DNA from: JAZDEY01 sp043808325 [NCBI: Candidatus Eiseniibacteriota bacterium]
GTDB lineage: Bacteria > Arandabacterota > Arandabacteria > Arandabacterales
Assembly (NCBI GenBank): GCA_043808325.1
Contig: JAZDEY010000062.1
Span: 1-24,786 of the forward strand
Direction of reading: 5' to 3'
Length of the DNA stretch: 24,786 nt
This document shows positions 6,672-14,124 of this stretch, in pieces. Within the stretch, counting starts at the first letter, position 1; the number at the start of each line of letters is the position of its first letter. The position numbers and the translations under genes were made by a program. Under the pieces are notes generated by a model. That model searched no databases, was not told the origin of the DNA, and saw only the letters and a list, made by a program, of their open reading frames with translations.

Positions 6672-7217
6672 GTGTCACGTCGGATAGTTCTGATTTGCTC
6701 GCTCGTAGTGGCAATCGGGTTGGTAGGCTGGATCGCATATGCGTATGTGCAGGGTGCCCCTCCCTTCGCGAATGCCCGGAGCACCGACGCAAGGACGGAA
6801 CTAGCAGCGGCCGTGACCGCCGTGATCGCCGCTGACGCGGTCCAGGCGGGCCAAGCGGGCCAGTGCGCTATGAGTGCATCCGGCTGCCAGCACAATTGCA
6901 GCCCCGGGGAATGTCAGAAGTGCCCCAATATGAAAGACGGCAAGTGTACTAACGCCGGGAATTGTATCTGCCCGAAAGGCGCTGGCGCGTGCCCGGGTAT
7001 GCAGGCATCTGGCGGCCAGGGGATGCCTGGCGGCTGCCCGATGACGCAGGCTCAGGGTTGCCAGGGTGCCAAAGGTACCGCCTGTCAGGGTATGCAGACT
7101 GCGGGCGGCGGCAAGTGCGCCGGTATGACCTCAGATGCCCAGGGTGGCGGCTGCCCCGGAAGCCAGGCTGCGGTCGCCAAGGTGGCCTGCGGCGGCTGCC
7201 CATTGAGCGGCAAGTAA
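6672..7217 (+). CDS. Secreted or membrane-anchored Cys/Met/Gly-rich small protein, possible metal binder
   Basis: No family is recognised. The GTG start is set by AAGGAGG at about 6659-6665. The 181-aa product starts with SRR and a hydrophobic segment (about 5-25: IVLICSLVVAIGLVGWIAYAY), a signal peptide or single anchor without a lipobox. An Ala-rich spacer (about 40-60) follows, then a tail of about 118 residues holding 16 cysteines. The tail has two parts: a dense block with CQHNCSPGECQKCPNM and NCICPKG, then a low-complexity region of Cys-x-Gly-Met/Cys-Pro-Met units (CPGMQ, CPMTQ, CQGMQ, CAGMT) ending CGGCPLSGK. Cys and Met together in an exported protein suggest soft-metal (Cu/Ag) or Fe-S binding, but this is inference. 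It is a single-gene unit with its own promoter and terminator, divergent from the amino acid dehydrogenase operon. Confidence 0.75.
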   Translation: MSRRIVLICSLVVAIGLVGWIAYAYVQGAPPFANARSTDARTELAAAVTAVIAADAVQAGQAGQCAMSASGCQHNCSPGECQKCPNMKDGKCTNAGNCICPKGAGACPGMQASGGQGMPGGCPMTQAQGCQGAKGTACQGMQTAGGGKCAGMTSDAQGGGCPGSQAAVAKVACGGCPLSGK

Positions 7218-7245
7218 AGACTTCTACAGATTTTCTTAGGAGAAT

Positions 7246-7271
7246 CGGCCGAACGTGAATGCGTTCGGCCG
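7246..7271 (+). terminator. Hairpin terminator after the Cys-rich gene
   Basis: CGGCCGAACG-TGAATG-CGTTCGGCCG: perfect 10-bp arms and a 6-nt loop, 28 bp after the stop codon. The following run TGCCTTATC is only weakly T-rich, so termination efficiency is uncertain. Confidence 0.6.
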
Positions 7272-7331
7272 TGCCTTATCAGCTGGGCCCGCTACCGCCC
7301 CTCTTTGCAGTGCCGCGGCCGCAAAAAGCAA

Positions 7332-7359
7332 TTGACTCCGCGGCTTCAGGCGGTGTACC
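7332..7359 (+). promoter_or_regulatory. Possible promoter for the propionyl-CoA carboxylase/mutase operon
   Basis: TTGACT (7332-7337), a 16-bp spacer and TGTACC (7354-7359). The -35 is good and the -10 is poor. Its place between a terminator hairpin and the first gene of a long operon makes it plausible. The rest of 7272-7460 shows no other signal except the ribosome site GGGAGGT at 7449-7455. Confidence 0.3.
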
Positions 7360-7460
7360 CTTGGTGCCGGGATATTCATCGACCCCAATTGGCCTGGCGA
7401 TTTCCAAATGGAGTCTTCAGATAACTGTCTTCATTCACCAAACCAATCGGGAGGTACGCG

Positions 7461-9023
7461 ATGCCTTTGCGTAGGACGACCCGGGAGAAGATCGATGACC
7501 TCAAATCCAGGAAGGATAAGATAAGGGCGGGGGGCGACGCAGGCAAGATAGAAGAACAGCACAAGGCAGGCAAACTCACAGCCAGAGAGCGAATCCACCT
7601 CTTACTTGACGAAGGCAGTTTCCAGGAGCTCGGAGTCTTCGTCACCCACCGCTGCCAAGATTTCGGCATGCCGGAGAAGAAAATCGTGGGTGACGGCGTG
7701 GTCTCCGGCCACGGCACCATAAACGGCCGCCGGGTATTCATCTTTGCCCAGCAGTTTACGACCTTCGGCGGCACCATGGGCGAGATGAACGCCAGGAAGA
7801 TATGCCAGGTGATGGACCTAGCCGTGGAGAACGGGGCGCCGATAATCGGCCTCAACGACTCCGGCGGGGCGCGGATTCAGGAAGGTGTCTTGAGCCTTGC
7901 AGGCTACGCGGACGTCTTCCTGCGGAACACGCTCGCCTCGGGAGTCGTCCCACAAATCTCGGCCGTGCTGGGGCCATGTGCGGGAGGCGCGGTCTACTCT
8001 CCCGCGATAACCGACTTCATCTTCATGGTCAAGGGCTCAAGCCACATGTTCATCACCGGCCCGAACGTCATCAAGTCGGTCACGGGGGAGAACGTGACCT
8101 TCGAGGAGCTGGGCGGAGCCCTCACGCACGCCACCAAGAGCGGCGTTGCCCATTTCATGTGTGAAGACGAATACGACTGTTTCGCCCGTATCAAGAAACT
8201 CCTGAGCTTCCTGCCCCAGAACAACGTCGATGACCCGCCACGGCTGGAGCCCTCCGACAGGCCCGACCGGACCGAATCCAGACTCGATGAGATCGTCCCC
8301 GATTCCCCCAACAAGGCCTACGATATGCTGGAGGTGCTTAGGCTCGTGGTGGATGACGGCGACTTCTTCGAAGTCCACGCCCAGTACGCGCGAAACATCA
8401 TTGTAGGTTTCGGGAGGCTCAACGGCATCCCCGTCGGCATTGTCGCTCAGCAGCCCAAGGTATTGGCGGGCACCCTTGACATTGCATCCTCCGTAAAGGG
8501 CGCAAGATTCGTGCGGTTCTGCGACGCGTTCAACATTCCTCTGGTGACCTTCGAAGACGTGCCGGGTTTCTTGCCCGGGACCGAGCAGGAATGGGGCGGG
8601 ATCATCAAGCATGGCGCCAAGCTGCTCTTCGCCTATTGCGAAGCCACGGTCCCCAAGATAACCGTGATCACGCGGAAAGCCTACGGCGGCGCCTACGACG
8701 TTATGTCATCGAGACACGTAAGAGGCGATTACAACATAGCCTGGCCGACGGCGGAGCTCGCCGTCATGGGGCCTGAGGGTGCGGTAAACATCATATACCG
8801 CAAGGAGATCGAGAAGGCAGCGGATCCCGAGAAGGCTAGGCAGACCTTCATCGAGGAGTACGAGGCGAAATTCGCCAACCCATACATTGCGGCTTCGCTG
8901 AGCTATATCGACGACGTGATCGCGCCATCGGAGACCAGGCCGTCGATCATCACGGCCCTCGAGATGCTTATGGGTAAGCGCCAGTCCCTGCCTCCAAAGA
9001 AACACGATAACATTCCACTTTAG
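7461..9023 (+). CDS. pccB: Propionyl-CoA carboxylase carboxyltransferase (beta) subunit
   Basis: Transfers CO2 from carboxybiotin to propionyl-CoA, giving (S)-methylmalonyl-CoA. At 520 aa it is the usual size for PccB/AccD5/MmdA, with two crotonase-like halves. Visible motifs are [19 protein letters not shown] (about 38-56), the oxyanion segments [11 protein letters not shown] (132-142) and [12 protein letters not shown] (171-182), and in the second half [11 protein letters not shown]. The Asp in GGAYDVM (D413) is the residue reported in Streptomyces enzymes to favour propionyl-CoA (Asp) over acetyl-CoA (Ile). The ribosome site is GGGAGGT. It heads an operon with biotin carboxylase, biotin carrier, mutase and epimerase, which supports the propionate role. 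A decarboxylase alpha subunit looks similar, but the membrane decarboxylase beta subunit is missing and a biotin carboxylase is present. Confidence 0.93.
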   Translation: MPLRRTTREKIDDLKSRKDKIRAGGDAGKIEEQHKAGKLTARERIHLLLDEGSFQELGVFVTHRCQDFGMPEKKIVGDGVVSGHGTINGRRVFIFAQQFTTFGGTMGEMNARKICQVMDLAVENGAPIIGLNDSGGARIQEGVLSLAGYADVFLRNTLASGVVPQISAVLGPCAGGAVYSPAITDFIFMVKGSSHMFITGPNVIKSVTGENVTFEELGGALTHATKSGVAHFMCEDEYDCFARIKKLLSFLPQNNVDDPPRLEPSDRPDRTESRLDEIVPDSPNKAYDMLEVLRLVVDDGDFFEVHAQYARNIIVGFGRLNGIPVGIVAQQPKVLAGTLDIASSVKGARFVRFCDAFNIPLVTFEDVPGFLPGTEQEWGGIIKHGAKLLFAYCEATVPKITVITRKAYGGAYDVMSSRHVRGDYNIAWPTAELAVMGPEGAVNIIYRKEIEKAADPEKARQTFIEEYEAKFANPYIAASLSYIDDVIAPSETRPSIITALEMLMGKRQSLPPKKHDNIPL

Positions 9024-9037
9024 ATGAGGGCCGACGG

Positions 9038-10606
9038 GTGAGCCGCGCTGAGAGAGCAAAACCAAAGGATTTGCGGGAAGCAAAGCCCAGGCAGTTCGAT
9101 AAGGTCCTCGTGGCGAACCGTGGCGAGATCGCGATCCGGGTCTTAAGGGCGCTCCGCGAGATGGCAATAGGATCGGTGGCCGTTTTCTCCGAAGCCGACC
9201 GGATGTCGTCCCACATAATGTTTGCCGACGAAGCCTACTGTATCGGCCCGCCCCCAGCGGCCGAGAGCTATCTCTCGATCCCCAAGATCATGGAAATTGC
9301 GCGGCAGACAGGCTGCCAGGCCATACATCCCGGCTACGGGTTCCTTGCGGAGAGCCATGCCTTCGCCCGCGCTTGCGAGGATGCGGGGATCGTTTTCATC
9401 GGCCCGCCGAGTGAAGCGATCCGATCGATGGGGCTCAAGACCGAGGCAAGAAAGATAATGCAGGCCTCGCGAGTCCCCGTGATACCGGGTAGCGACGGCA
9501 TCGTGGCCGACGACAAGGAAGCGCAGCAGCTTGCGGCCAAGATCGGCTATCCCGTAATCCTTAAGGCCTCGGCCGGCGGCGGGGGCAAAGGCATGCGGAT
9601 CGTGAGAAAGCCGGCCGAAGTAGACCAGGCCTTCCGGACCGCGAGAGGTGAAGCTTCCTCATCCTTCGGCAGCCCCGACATCTTCATCGAGAAATACATC
9701 GAGGAGCCTCGCCATATTGAGGTCCAGATACTCGCAGACAACTACGGCAACGTGGTCCAGCTCGGAGAGCGGGAGTGTTCGATCCAGCGAAGGTATCAGA
9801 AGCTTATCGAGGAATCACCCTCCCCTGCGATCGATGATGCCGTCAGGCGAAGCTTGGGTGAGACCGCGGTGGCGGCCGCCAGGGCCGCGAAGTACCGGAA
9901 CGCCGGAACTGTCGAATTCCTTTTCGATCAGTCATCCAACTTCTACTTTCTCGAGATGAACACGAGGCTTCAGGTCGAGCATCCGGTGACCGAGCTCACC
10001 ACGGGCATTGACATCGTCAAAGAACAGATACGGATTGCCGCGGGCTTCCCGCTCAGCATCCGGCAGGCGGACATCAGCCCGCGCGGAGCAGCCATAGAAT
10101 GCCGGATCTACGCCGAAGACCCGAGGAACAATTTCCTGCCGTCCCTGGGGACGATCGGCCGCCTCAGAAACCCCGAAGGACCGTGGGTCAGGGTCGAGAA
10201 CTACATCTATGAAGGGTATCATGTGCCTGTCTATTATGATCCGCTCGTTGCCAAAGTGATCACCTGGGGAGCGACACGGGATGAGGCGTTGGCCAGAATG
10301 CTCCGAGCGCTTGAGGAATATGCTATTGAGGGGATCGAGACCACGATTCCCTTCCACATCTGGGTGATGAGGGATGAGAACTTCAGGCGTGGCTCCTTCA
10401 ACACCTCGTATATCGATCAACACTACACGGCCAAGGCCGGCGAGGAGCGACGCAAGGTCCCGGTTGATGTGGCGGTGATCGCCGCTGCGATAGCCCATCT
10501 CCAGTCGAGGAGTACGCCCGCACACAGGCCGGCCTCAACGGGAAGCCGGTGGAAAGATGCCGCCAGGAAGGAAAACACCCGGAGAGGGCGCCTCCGAGAC
10601 AGGTAA
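9038..10606 (+). CDS. accC: Biotin carboxylase subunit of acyl-CoA carboxylase
   Basis: ATP-dependent carboxylation of the biotin carried by the next gene's product. At 522 aa it is longer than a typical AccC (about 450). The extra length is about 20 residues before FDKVLVANRGEIAIRV and a basic tail of about 50 residues after position 470 that looks disordered. Motifs are the glycine-rich ATP loop KASAGGGGKGM (176-186), ECSIQRRYQKLIEE (246-259) and EMNTRLQVEHPVTE (306-319, catalytic Arg region), all intact. The GTG start lies 14 bp after the pccB stop, with GATGAGGG as ribosome site. No biotinyl domain is fused; it is encoded separately 3 bp downstream. Confidence 0.93.
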   Translation: MSRAERAKPKDLREAKPRQFDKVLVANRGEIAIRVLRALREMAIGSVAVFSEADRMSSHIMFADEAYCIGPPPAAESYLSIPKIMEIARQTGCQAIHPGYGFLAESHAFARACEDAGIVFIGPPSEAIRSMGLKTEARKIMQASRVPVIPGSDGIVADDKEAQQLAAKIGYPVILKASAGGGGKGMRIVRKPAEVDQAFRTARGEASSSFGSPDIFIEKYIEEPRHIEVQILADNYGNVVQLGERECSIQRRYQKLIEESPSPAIDDAVRRSLGETAVAAARAAKYRNAGTVEFLFDQSSNFYFLEMNTRLQVEHPVTELTTGIDIVKEQIRIAAGFPLSIRQADISPRGAAIECRIYAEDPRNNFLPSLGTIGRLRNPEGPWVRVENYIYEGYHVPVYYDPLVAKVITWGATRDEALARMLRALEEYAIEGIETTIPFHIWVMRDENFRRGSFNTSYIDQHYTAKAGEERRKVPVDVAVIAAAIAHLQSRSTPAHRPASTGSRWKDAARKENTRRGRLRDR

Positions 10607-10609
10607 GCA

Positions 10610-11119
10610 ATGATCTACTACGCGAGAATCGACGGGGAAGAAAAGAAGATCCGGATCGACAAGCGCGACGACTTCTACGATGTCACAATTGGCGACGCGC
10701 TCTATCACGTCGACCCAAAGTACCTCGAGAACGTGCAATCCCTGTCGCTCTTGATCAACAGCAGATGCTACGAAGCCAGCATTGCCGAGATCGAGGGGTC
10801 GACCCTTGTCACCATAGGTGGAGAGAAATTCCAAGTCGATCTTACCGACGAGCTGATCTATCTGGCCGGCACGCCATCGCTCGCGCACGGCTCTTCGGAT
10901 ACCGAGGTGATTAAGACGCCTATGCCCGGCGTCGTGGTGGCAATCGAGGTCGAGCCGGGACAGAAGATAGCCCCGGGTTCGCCGGTGGCAATAGTCGAGG
11001 CGATGAAAATGCAGAACGAGATATCGAGCGTGTGTGGAGGGATTGTGAAGGAGATCCTGGTACGTCGCGGGGACACGGTCGAGTCCAATCAGAAACTCCT
11101 GATCGTTGGACGGGAGTGA
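10610..11119 (+). CDS. Biotin carboxyl carrier protein of acyl-CoA carboxylase
   Basis: Carries the biotin shuttled between the biotin carboxylase and PccB. It has 169 aa. The C-terminal biotinyl domain (about 98-168) contains PMPGVVVAIEVEPGQKI and EAMKMQNEI with K133 as the biotinylated lysine. The N-terminal part of about 90 residues is beta-rich and resembles the linking domain between biotin carboxylase and carrier domains of fused propionyl-CoA carboxylase alpha chains, so the alpha subunit appears split into two genes. The start lies 3 bp after the biotin carboxylase stop, suggesting translational coupling. Confidence 0.9.
   Translation: MIYYARIDGEEKKIRIDKRDDFYDVTIGDALYHVDPKYLENVQSLSLLINSRCYEASIAEIEGSTLVTIGGEKFQVDLTDELIYLAGTPSLAHGSSDTEVIKTPMPGVVVAIEVEPGQKIAPGSPVAIVEAMKMQNEISSVCGGIVKEILVRRGDTVESNQKLLIVGRE
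11112..11119 (+). promoter_or_regulatory. Ribosome binding site fixing a TTG start for the mutase gene
   Basis: GGGAGTGA overlaps the TGA stop of the carrier protein and sits 3 bp before TTG at 11123. No ATG or GTG in this frame lies in a better place before the conserved domain begins, so TTG is the likely start. Confidence 0.5.
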
Positions 11120-11122
11120 CCG

Positions 11123-12769
11123 TTGAAAGAGAAAGGGTCCGACCAGTTGCGTGAGGCGTTTGAGGCATGGCGGCGCACGGCCGCCGCCAAGCAGAATCTC
11201 GAGACTCCGTCGGGGATTCCCGTGGATACGACCTACTTCCCTCCTGCCGACGTCGAAGCAACCTATCTTGAGTCGCTCGGTTTTCCGGGCCAGTACCCCT
11301 TCACGCGGGGTGTCTATCCCAACATGTACCGGGGTAGACCCTGGACCATCCGCCAATACGCCGGATTCGCGACTTGCGAAGAGACCAACAAGCGATTCCG
11401 GTTCCTGCTGGCCGGGGGGCAAACCGGGCTTTCGGTGGCCTTCGATCTTCCAACCCAGATGGGCTATGACTCGGACAACCCGCGGGCCGAAGGCGAAGTC
11501 GGCAGGGCGGGCGTTGCGATCGATTCCGTCGAGGACATGGCACGGCTGTTTGAGGGTATCCCGCTGGATAAGGTGAGCACCTCGATGACCATAAACGCGA
11601 CCGCGCCCGTGGTGCTTGCCATGTTCATTGTCGTGGCCGAGTCGCGGGGGATCGCGAGAAAGACCCTTGCGGGGACGGTCCAAAATGACATCCTCAAGGA
11701 GTACATCGCACGGGGCACCTATATCTTCCCCCCCGGACCATCGCTCAGGGTCGCGACCGACATCTTCTCTTTCGCGAGTCGCGAGATGCCGAGATGGAAC
11801 ACGATTTCGGTGAGCGGCTATCATATGCGGGAAGCCGGAGCGACGGCGGTCCAGGAAGTGGCTTTTACCCTGGCAGACGCTATGACCTATGTGAAATACG
11901 CCGTAGATGCGGGGCTCCGGGTGGACGACTTCGCGCCGCGCATCTCTTTCTTCTTTGGGTCCCACAACGATTTCCTCGAGGAGGTCGCGAAGTTCAGGGC
12001 GGCCAGAAGGCTCTGGGCCAGGATCATGAAGCAGAGATTCCTGGCGGAGGATCCCCGCTCATGCACCTTGCGATTCCATACTCAGACCTGTGGGTCGACG
12101 CTCACAGCCCAGCAACCCCTCAACAATATCGTCCGTGTGGCCCTTCAGGCGCTTGCGGCGGTCCTTGGGGGAACCCAGTCGCTTCACACCAACAGTTTCG
12201 ATGAGGCGCTGGCCCTGCCTACCGAGCAAGCGGTGAGGGTAGCGCTCAGGACCCAGCAGATCATGGCCCATGAGAGCAGGGTCACGGATAGTGTCGACCC
12301 ACTTGGGGGAGCCTACTTCATCGAGTATCTTACCGACGAAATCGAGAAGCGCGCCGGGGCATATCTTGATAAGATAGAGGCCATGGGTGGCGTGATTCGA
12401 GCGATTGAAACGGGCTTCATCCAGCAGGAGATCGAGAAGAGCGCCTATGCCTACCAGAAGAGCCTTGACGCCAAGACCAATACCGTAGTGGGACTCAATG
12501 ATTTTGTGGGCGACGACCAGCCGCTCCAAACTCTCAAGATCGGGGCCGAGGTTGAGGAAGAACAGAAGGCGAGGCTCCGCACCTTGAAGCAGAGCCGGCC
12601 CCAGGGCGCGGTCGCCGAGTGCCTTAAGGCAGTCGAGGCCGCGGCACGTGGCGGCGCCAACTTGCTTCCCCCGATAATTGAGGCCACGAGGAACAAGGCG
12701 ACGGTCGGCGAGATCTGTGATGTGCTTCGGCAGGCATTCGGGACATTCGACGAGGTAACCAGACCATGA
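11123..12769 (+). CDS. mcmA: Methylmalonyl-CoA mutase catalytic (large, N-terminal) subunit
   Basis: Coenzyme B12-dependent rearrangement of (R)-methylmalonyl-CoA to succinyl-CoA. The 548 residues cover only the substrate-binding TIM-barrel part. Motifs are [20 protein letters not shown] (60-79), TQMGYDSD (111-118), [11 protein letters not shown] (152-162), [15 protein letters not shown] (190-204) and [11 protein letters not shown] (231-241). Y79, R197 and H234 line up with Tyr89, Arg207 and His244 of the Propionibacterium enzyme. Tyr plus Arg at the first two indicates methylmalonyl-CoA rather than isobutyryl-CoA (Phe/Gln). The C-terminal B12-binding domain (DxHxxG motif) is absent, so a separate small subunit is required and is not in this window. 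The stop overlaps the epimerase start (ATGA). Confidence 0.93.
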   Translation: MKEKGSDQLREAFEAWRRTAAAKQNLETPSGIPVDTTYFPPADVEATYLESLGFPGQYPFTRGVYPNMYRGRPWTIRQYAGFATCEETNKRFRFLLAGGQTGLSVAFDLPTQMGYDSDNPRAEGEVGRAGVAIDSVEDMARLFEGIPLDKVSTSMTINATAPVVLAMFIVVAESRGIARKTLAGTVQNDILKEYIARGTYIFPPGPSLRVATDIFSFASREMPRWNTISVSGYHMREAGATAVQEVAFTLADAMTYVKYAVDAGLRVDDFAPRISFFFGSHNDFLEEVAKFRAARRLWARIMKQRFLAEDPRSCTLRFHTQTCGSTLTAQQPLNNIVRVALQALAAVLGGTQSLHTNSFDEALALPTEQAVRVALRTQQIMAHESRVTDSVDPLGGAYFIEYLTDEIEKRAGAYLDKIEAMGGVIRAIETGFIQQEIEKSAYAYQKSLDAKTNTVVGLNDFVGDDQPLQTLKIGAEVEEEQKARLRTLKQSRPQGAVAECLKAVEAAARGGANLLPPIIEATRNKATVGEICDVLRQAFGTFDEVTRP

Positions 12770-13170
12770 AGCTTGACGGGGTTGAGCACATAGGTATCGC
12801 GGTCAGCGATCTCGATGCCTGCATCCGGACCTTCGAAGAGGTCTTCGGCATCAAGTGCGCCGCCCGGGAGAAGGTGGAAGCGAGCAAGGTGGAGGTAGCG
12901 GTGTTCGATCTGGGCGGCACCAAGCTCGAGCTTGTGACTCCGACCGATCCCGCAAGCGGCGTCGGTAAGTTCCTGGCGAGCCGCGGGCCCGGAATCCATC
13001 ATATTTGTCTGCGGGTCCAGGACATCGAGGGATGGCTGGATGCGCTCGGCAGGCGCGGTGTTGATCTTATCGATAAGGTTCCGAGGCGCGGGGCCTTTGG
13101 GCATACGGTGGCGTTCCTGAGCCCGAAATCGGTGTGCAACATCCTCATAGAACTGAGCGAACGGAAATGA
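12766..13170 (+). CDS. mce: Methylmalonyl-CoA epimerase
   Basis: Interconverts (S)- and (R)-methylmalonyl-CoA, linking carboxylase and mutase. The 134-aa protein belongs to the glyoxalase/VOC fold with two beta-alpha-beta-beta-beta halves. Metal ligands visible by family pattern are H8 in EHIGIAV, E55 in KLELVTP (a Gln or Glu position in the family), H78/H79 in GIHHICLRV and E129 in ILIELSE. It starts inside the mutase stop (ATGA, 12766-12769) and ends with the same kind of overlap into the next gene, so translation is probably coupled on both sides. Confidence 0.93.
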   Translation: MKLDGVEHIGIAVSDLDACIRTFEEVFGIKCAAREKVEASKVEVAVFDLGGTKLELVTPTDPASGVGKFLASRGPGIHHICLRVQDIEGWLDALGRRGVDLIDKVPRRGAFGHTVAFLSPKSVCNILIELSERK

Positions 13171-14012
13171 ATCAGCGGAGGCCGGCGAAGCGGTTGAGCG
13201 TGTTGGGTGTGTCGATAGCGCTCGTCGTAGTGCTATCGGTCCTATCGGGTTGCGGCAAGAAGGCCGTGATCGAAGAATCCAAGCAACGATGGGTCAGAAT
13301 CAAGCACACCCCGCTCAGTGAGGTCAGGGCGGGCAGGGAAACGCCGGTCCACGCCGAGATAACCTCCGGGCCGGGCAGCGAGATCACGGCATTCATCTTC
13401 TATCGGTCCGGCGGCAAGGCGTACCAGGTCACCGAGATGCGTCGGCTTGAGCCGGGCAGATACTTCGGCTCGATCCTGCCGCAGGGCCGTGGGGCAAAGG
13501 TTCAGTATTACCTCGAAGCAAGGACCGGCAGCGATCTTGTGGTGCGGGTGCCTGCCAGGGTAAAGGCTGAAGGGTTTGAGGTTTATTCCAAGGGAAGACC
13601 CAATCGGTATCTGCTCGTCGCGCACGTGGTCTTCATCTTCATCGCCCTTTTCTTCTTCTTGTTCTCCGGCTATTTGGCGTTTCGGGCGCTTCAGCACAGG
13701 AGGAGCCTGCTCTATATACCGCGGGTCGCATTTCTGGGCACAATTGCCTTCTTCATAGCCAGCATCCCCCTCGGCATGGTGGTCGCCTATCAGACGTTCG
13801 GCAAACCCTGGACGGGCTTTCCCGTTGGGACCGACCTCACCGACAATAAGTCTCTTGCTATTCTGATCTACTGGGTGGTCTGCGCCTTCCTTTATCGGGG
13901 ATCGCTCTTCCGAAAGGACCCGAGCACCGACCTCATGTCGATGGGCACCCTCCCCTACGTTCACATGGCGGGAGCCGTGATCACGGCGGTGCTGTTTCTG
14001 CTTCCACACTAG
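13167..14012 (+). CDS. Unknown lipoprotein with extracytoplasmic domain and four membrane segments
   Basis: No family is recognised. The ATG at 13167 overlaps the epimerase TGA. The 281-aa product has a basic N-terminus, a hydrophobic stretch and a lipobox LSGC with C29 as the likely lipidated residue. Residues about 30-145 form a beta-rich extracytoplasmic domain (QVTEMRRLEPGRYFGSILPQ, VQYYLEART) reminiscent of Ig or fibronectin-like folds. Four hydrophobic segments follow at about 147-170, 184-208, 230-246 and 263-281, with a conserved-looking loop GKPWTGFPVGTDLTDNKS between segments 2 and 3. A lipid anchor plus several membrane spans in one small protein is unusual. Its coupling to the propionate genes suggests co-expression, but nothing in it points to propionate chemistry. 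Confidence 0.75.
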   Translation: MNQRRPAKRLSVLGVSIALVVVLSVLSGCGKKAVIEESKQRWVRIKHTPLSEVRAGRETPVHAEITSGPGSEITAFIFYRSGGKAYQVTEMRRLEPGRYFGSILPQGRGAKVQYYLEARTGSDLVVRVPARVKAEGFEVYSKGRPNRYLLVAHVVFIFIALFFFLFSGYLAFRALQHRRSLLYIPRVAFLGTIAFFIASIPLGMVVAYQTFGKPWTGFPVGTDLTDNKSLAILIYWVVCAFLYRGSLFRKDPSTDLMSMGTLPYVHMAGAVITAVLFLLPH

Positions 14013-14124
14013 CCCTCGGCAGAAGGCCTCCCTCGGGCCGCGGATTTGGGACTAAGCTCGCTTGCCCCACTGCCGATAACACAACCAGGGCCCTGAGTGC
14101 CCTACCCGATCGGAGTCGTAGACC

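Noticed and set aside
7259-7474. Small open frame before pccB
   Set aside because: It starts inside the terminator hairpin, has no ribosome site, overlaps pccB and shows no recognisable features.
7461-9023. Carboxyltransferase as alpha subunit of a sodium-pumping methylmalonyl-CoA decarboxylase
   Set aside because: No membrane beta subunit is encoded nearby, while a biotin carboxylase is in the same operon, so the ATP-dependent carboxylase is the better call.
10535-11965. Long minus-strand open frame of about 476 codons
   Set aside because: It is antisense to the biotin carrier and mutase genes, both with full family motifs; no motif is seen in the antisense product.
11123-12769. Mutase as isobutyryl-CoA mutase
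   Set aside because: The specificity positions read Tyr79 and Arg197, as in methylmalonyl-CoA mutase, and carboxylase and epimerase genes flank it.
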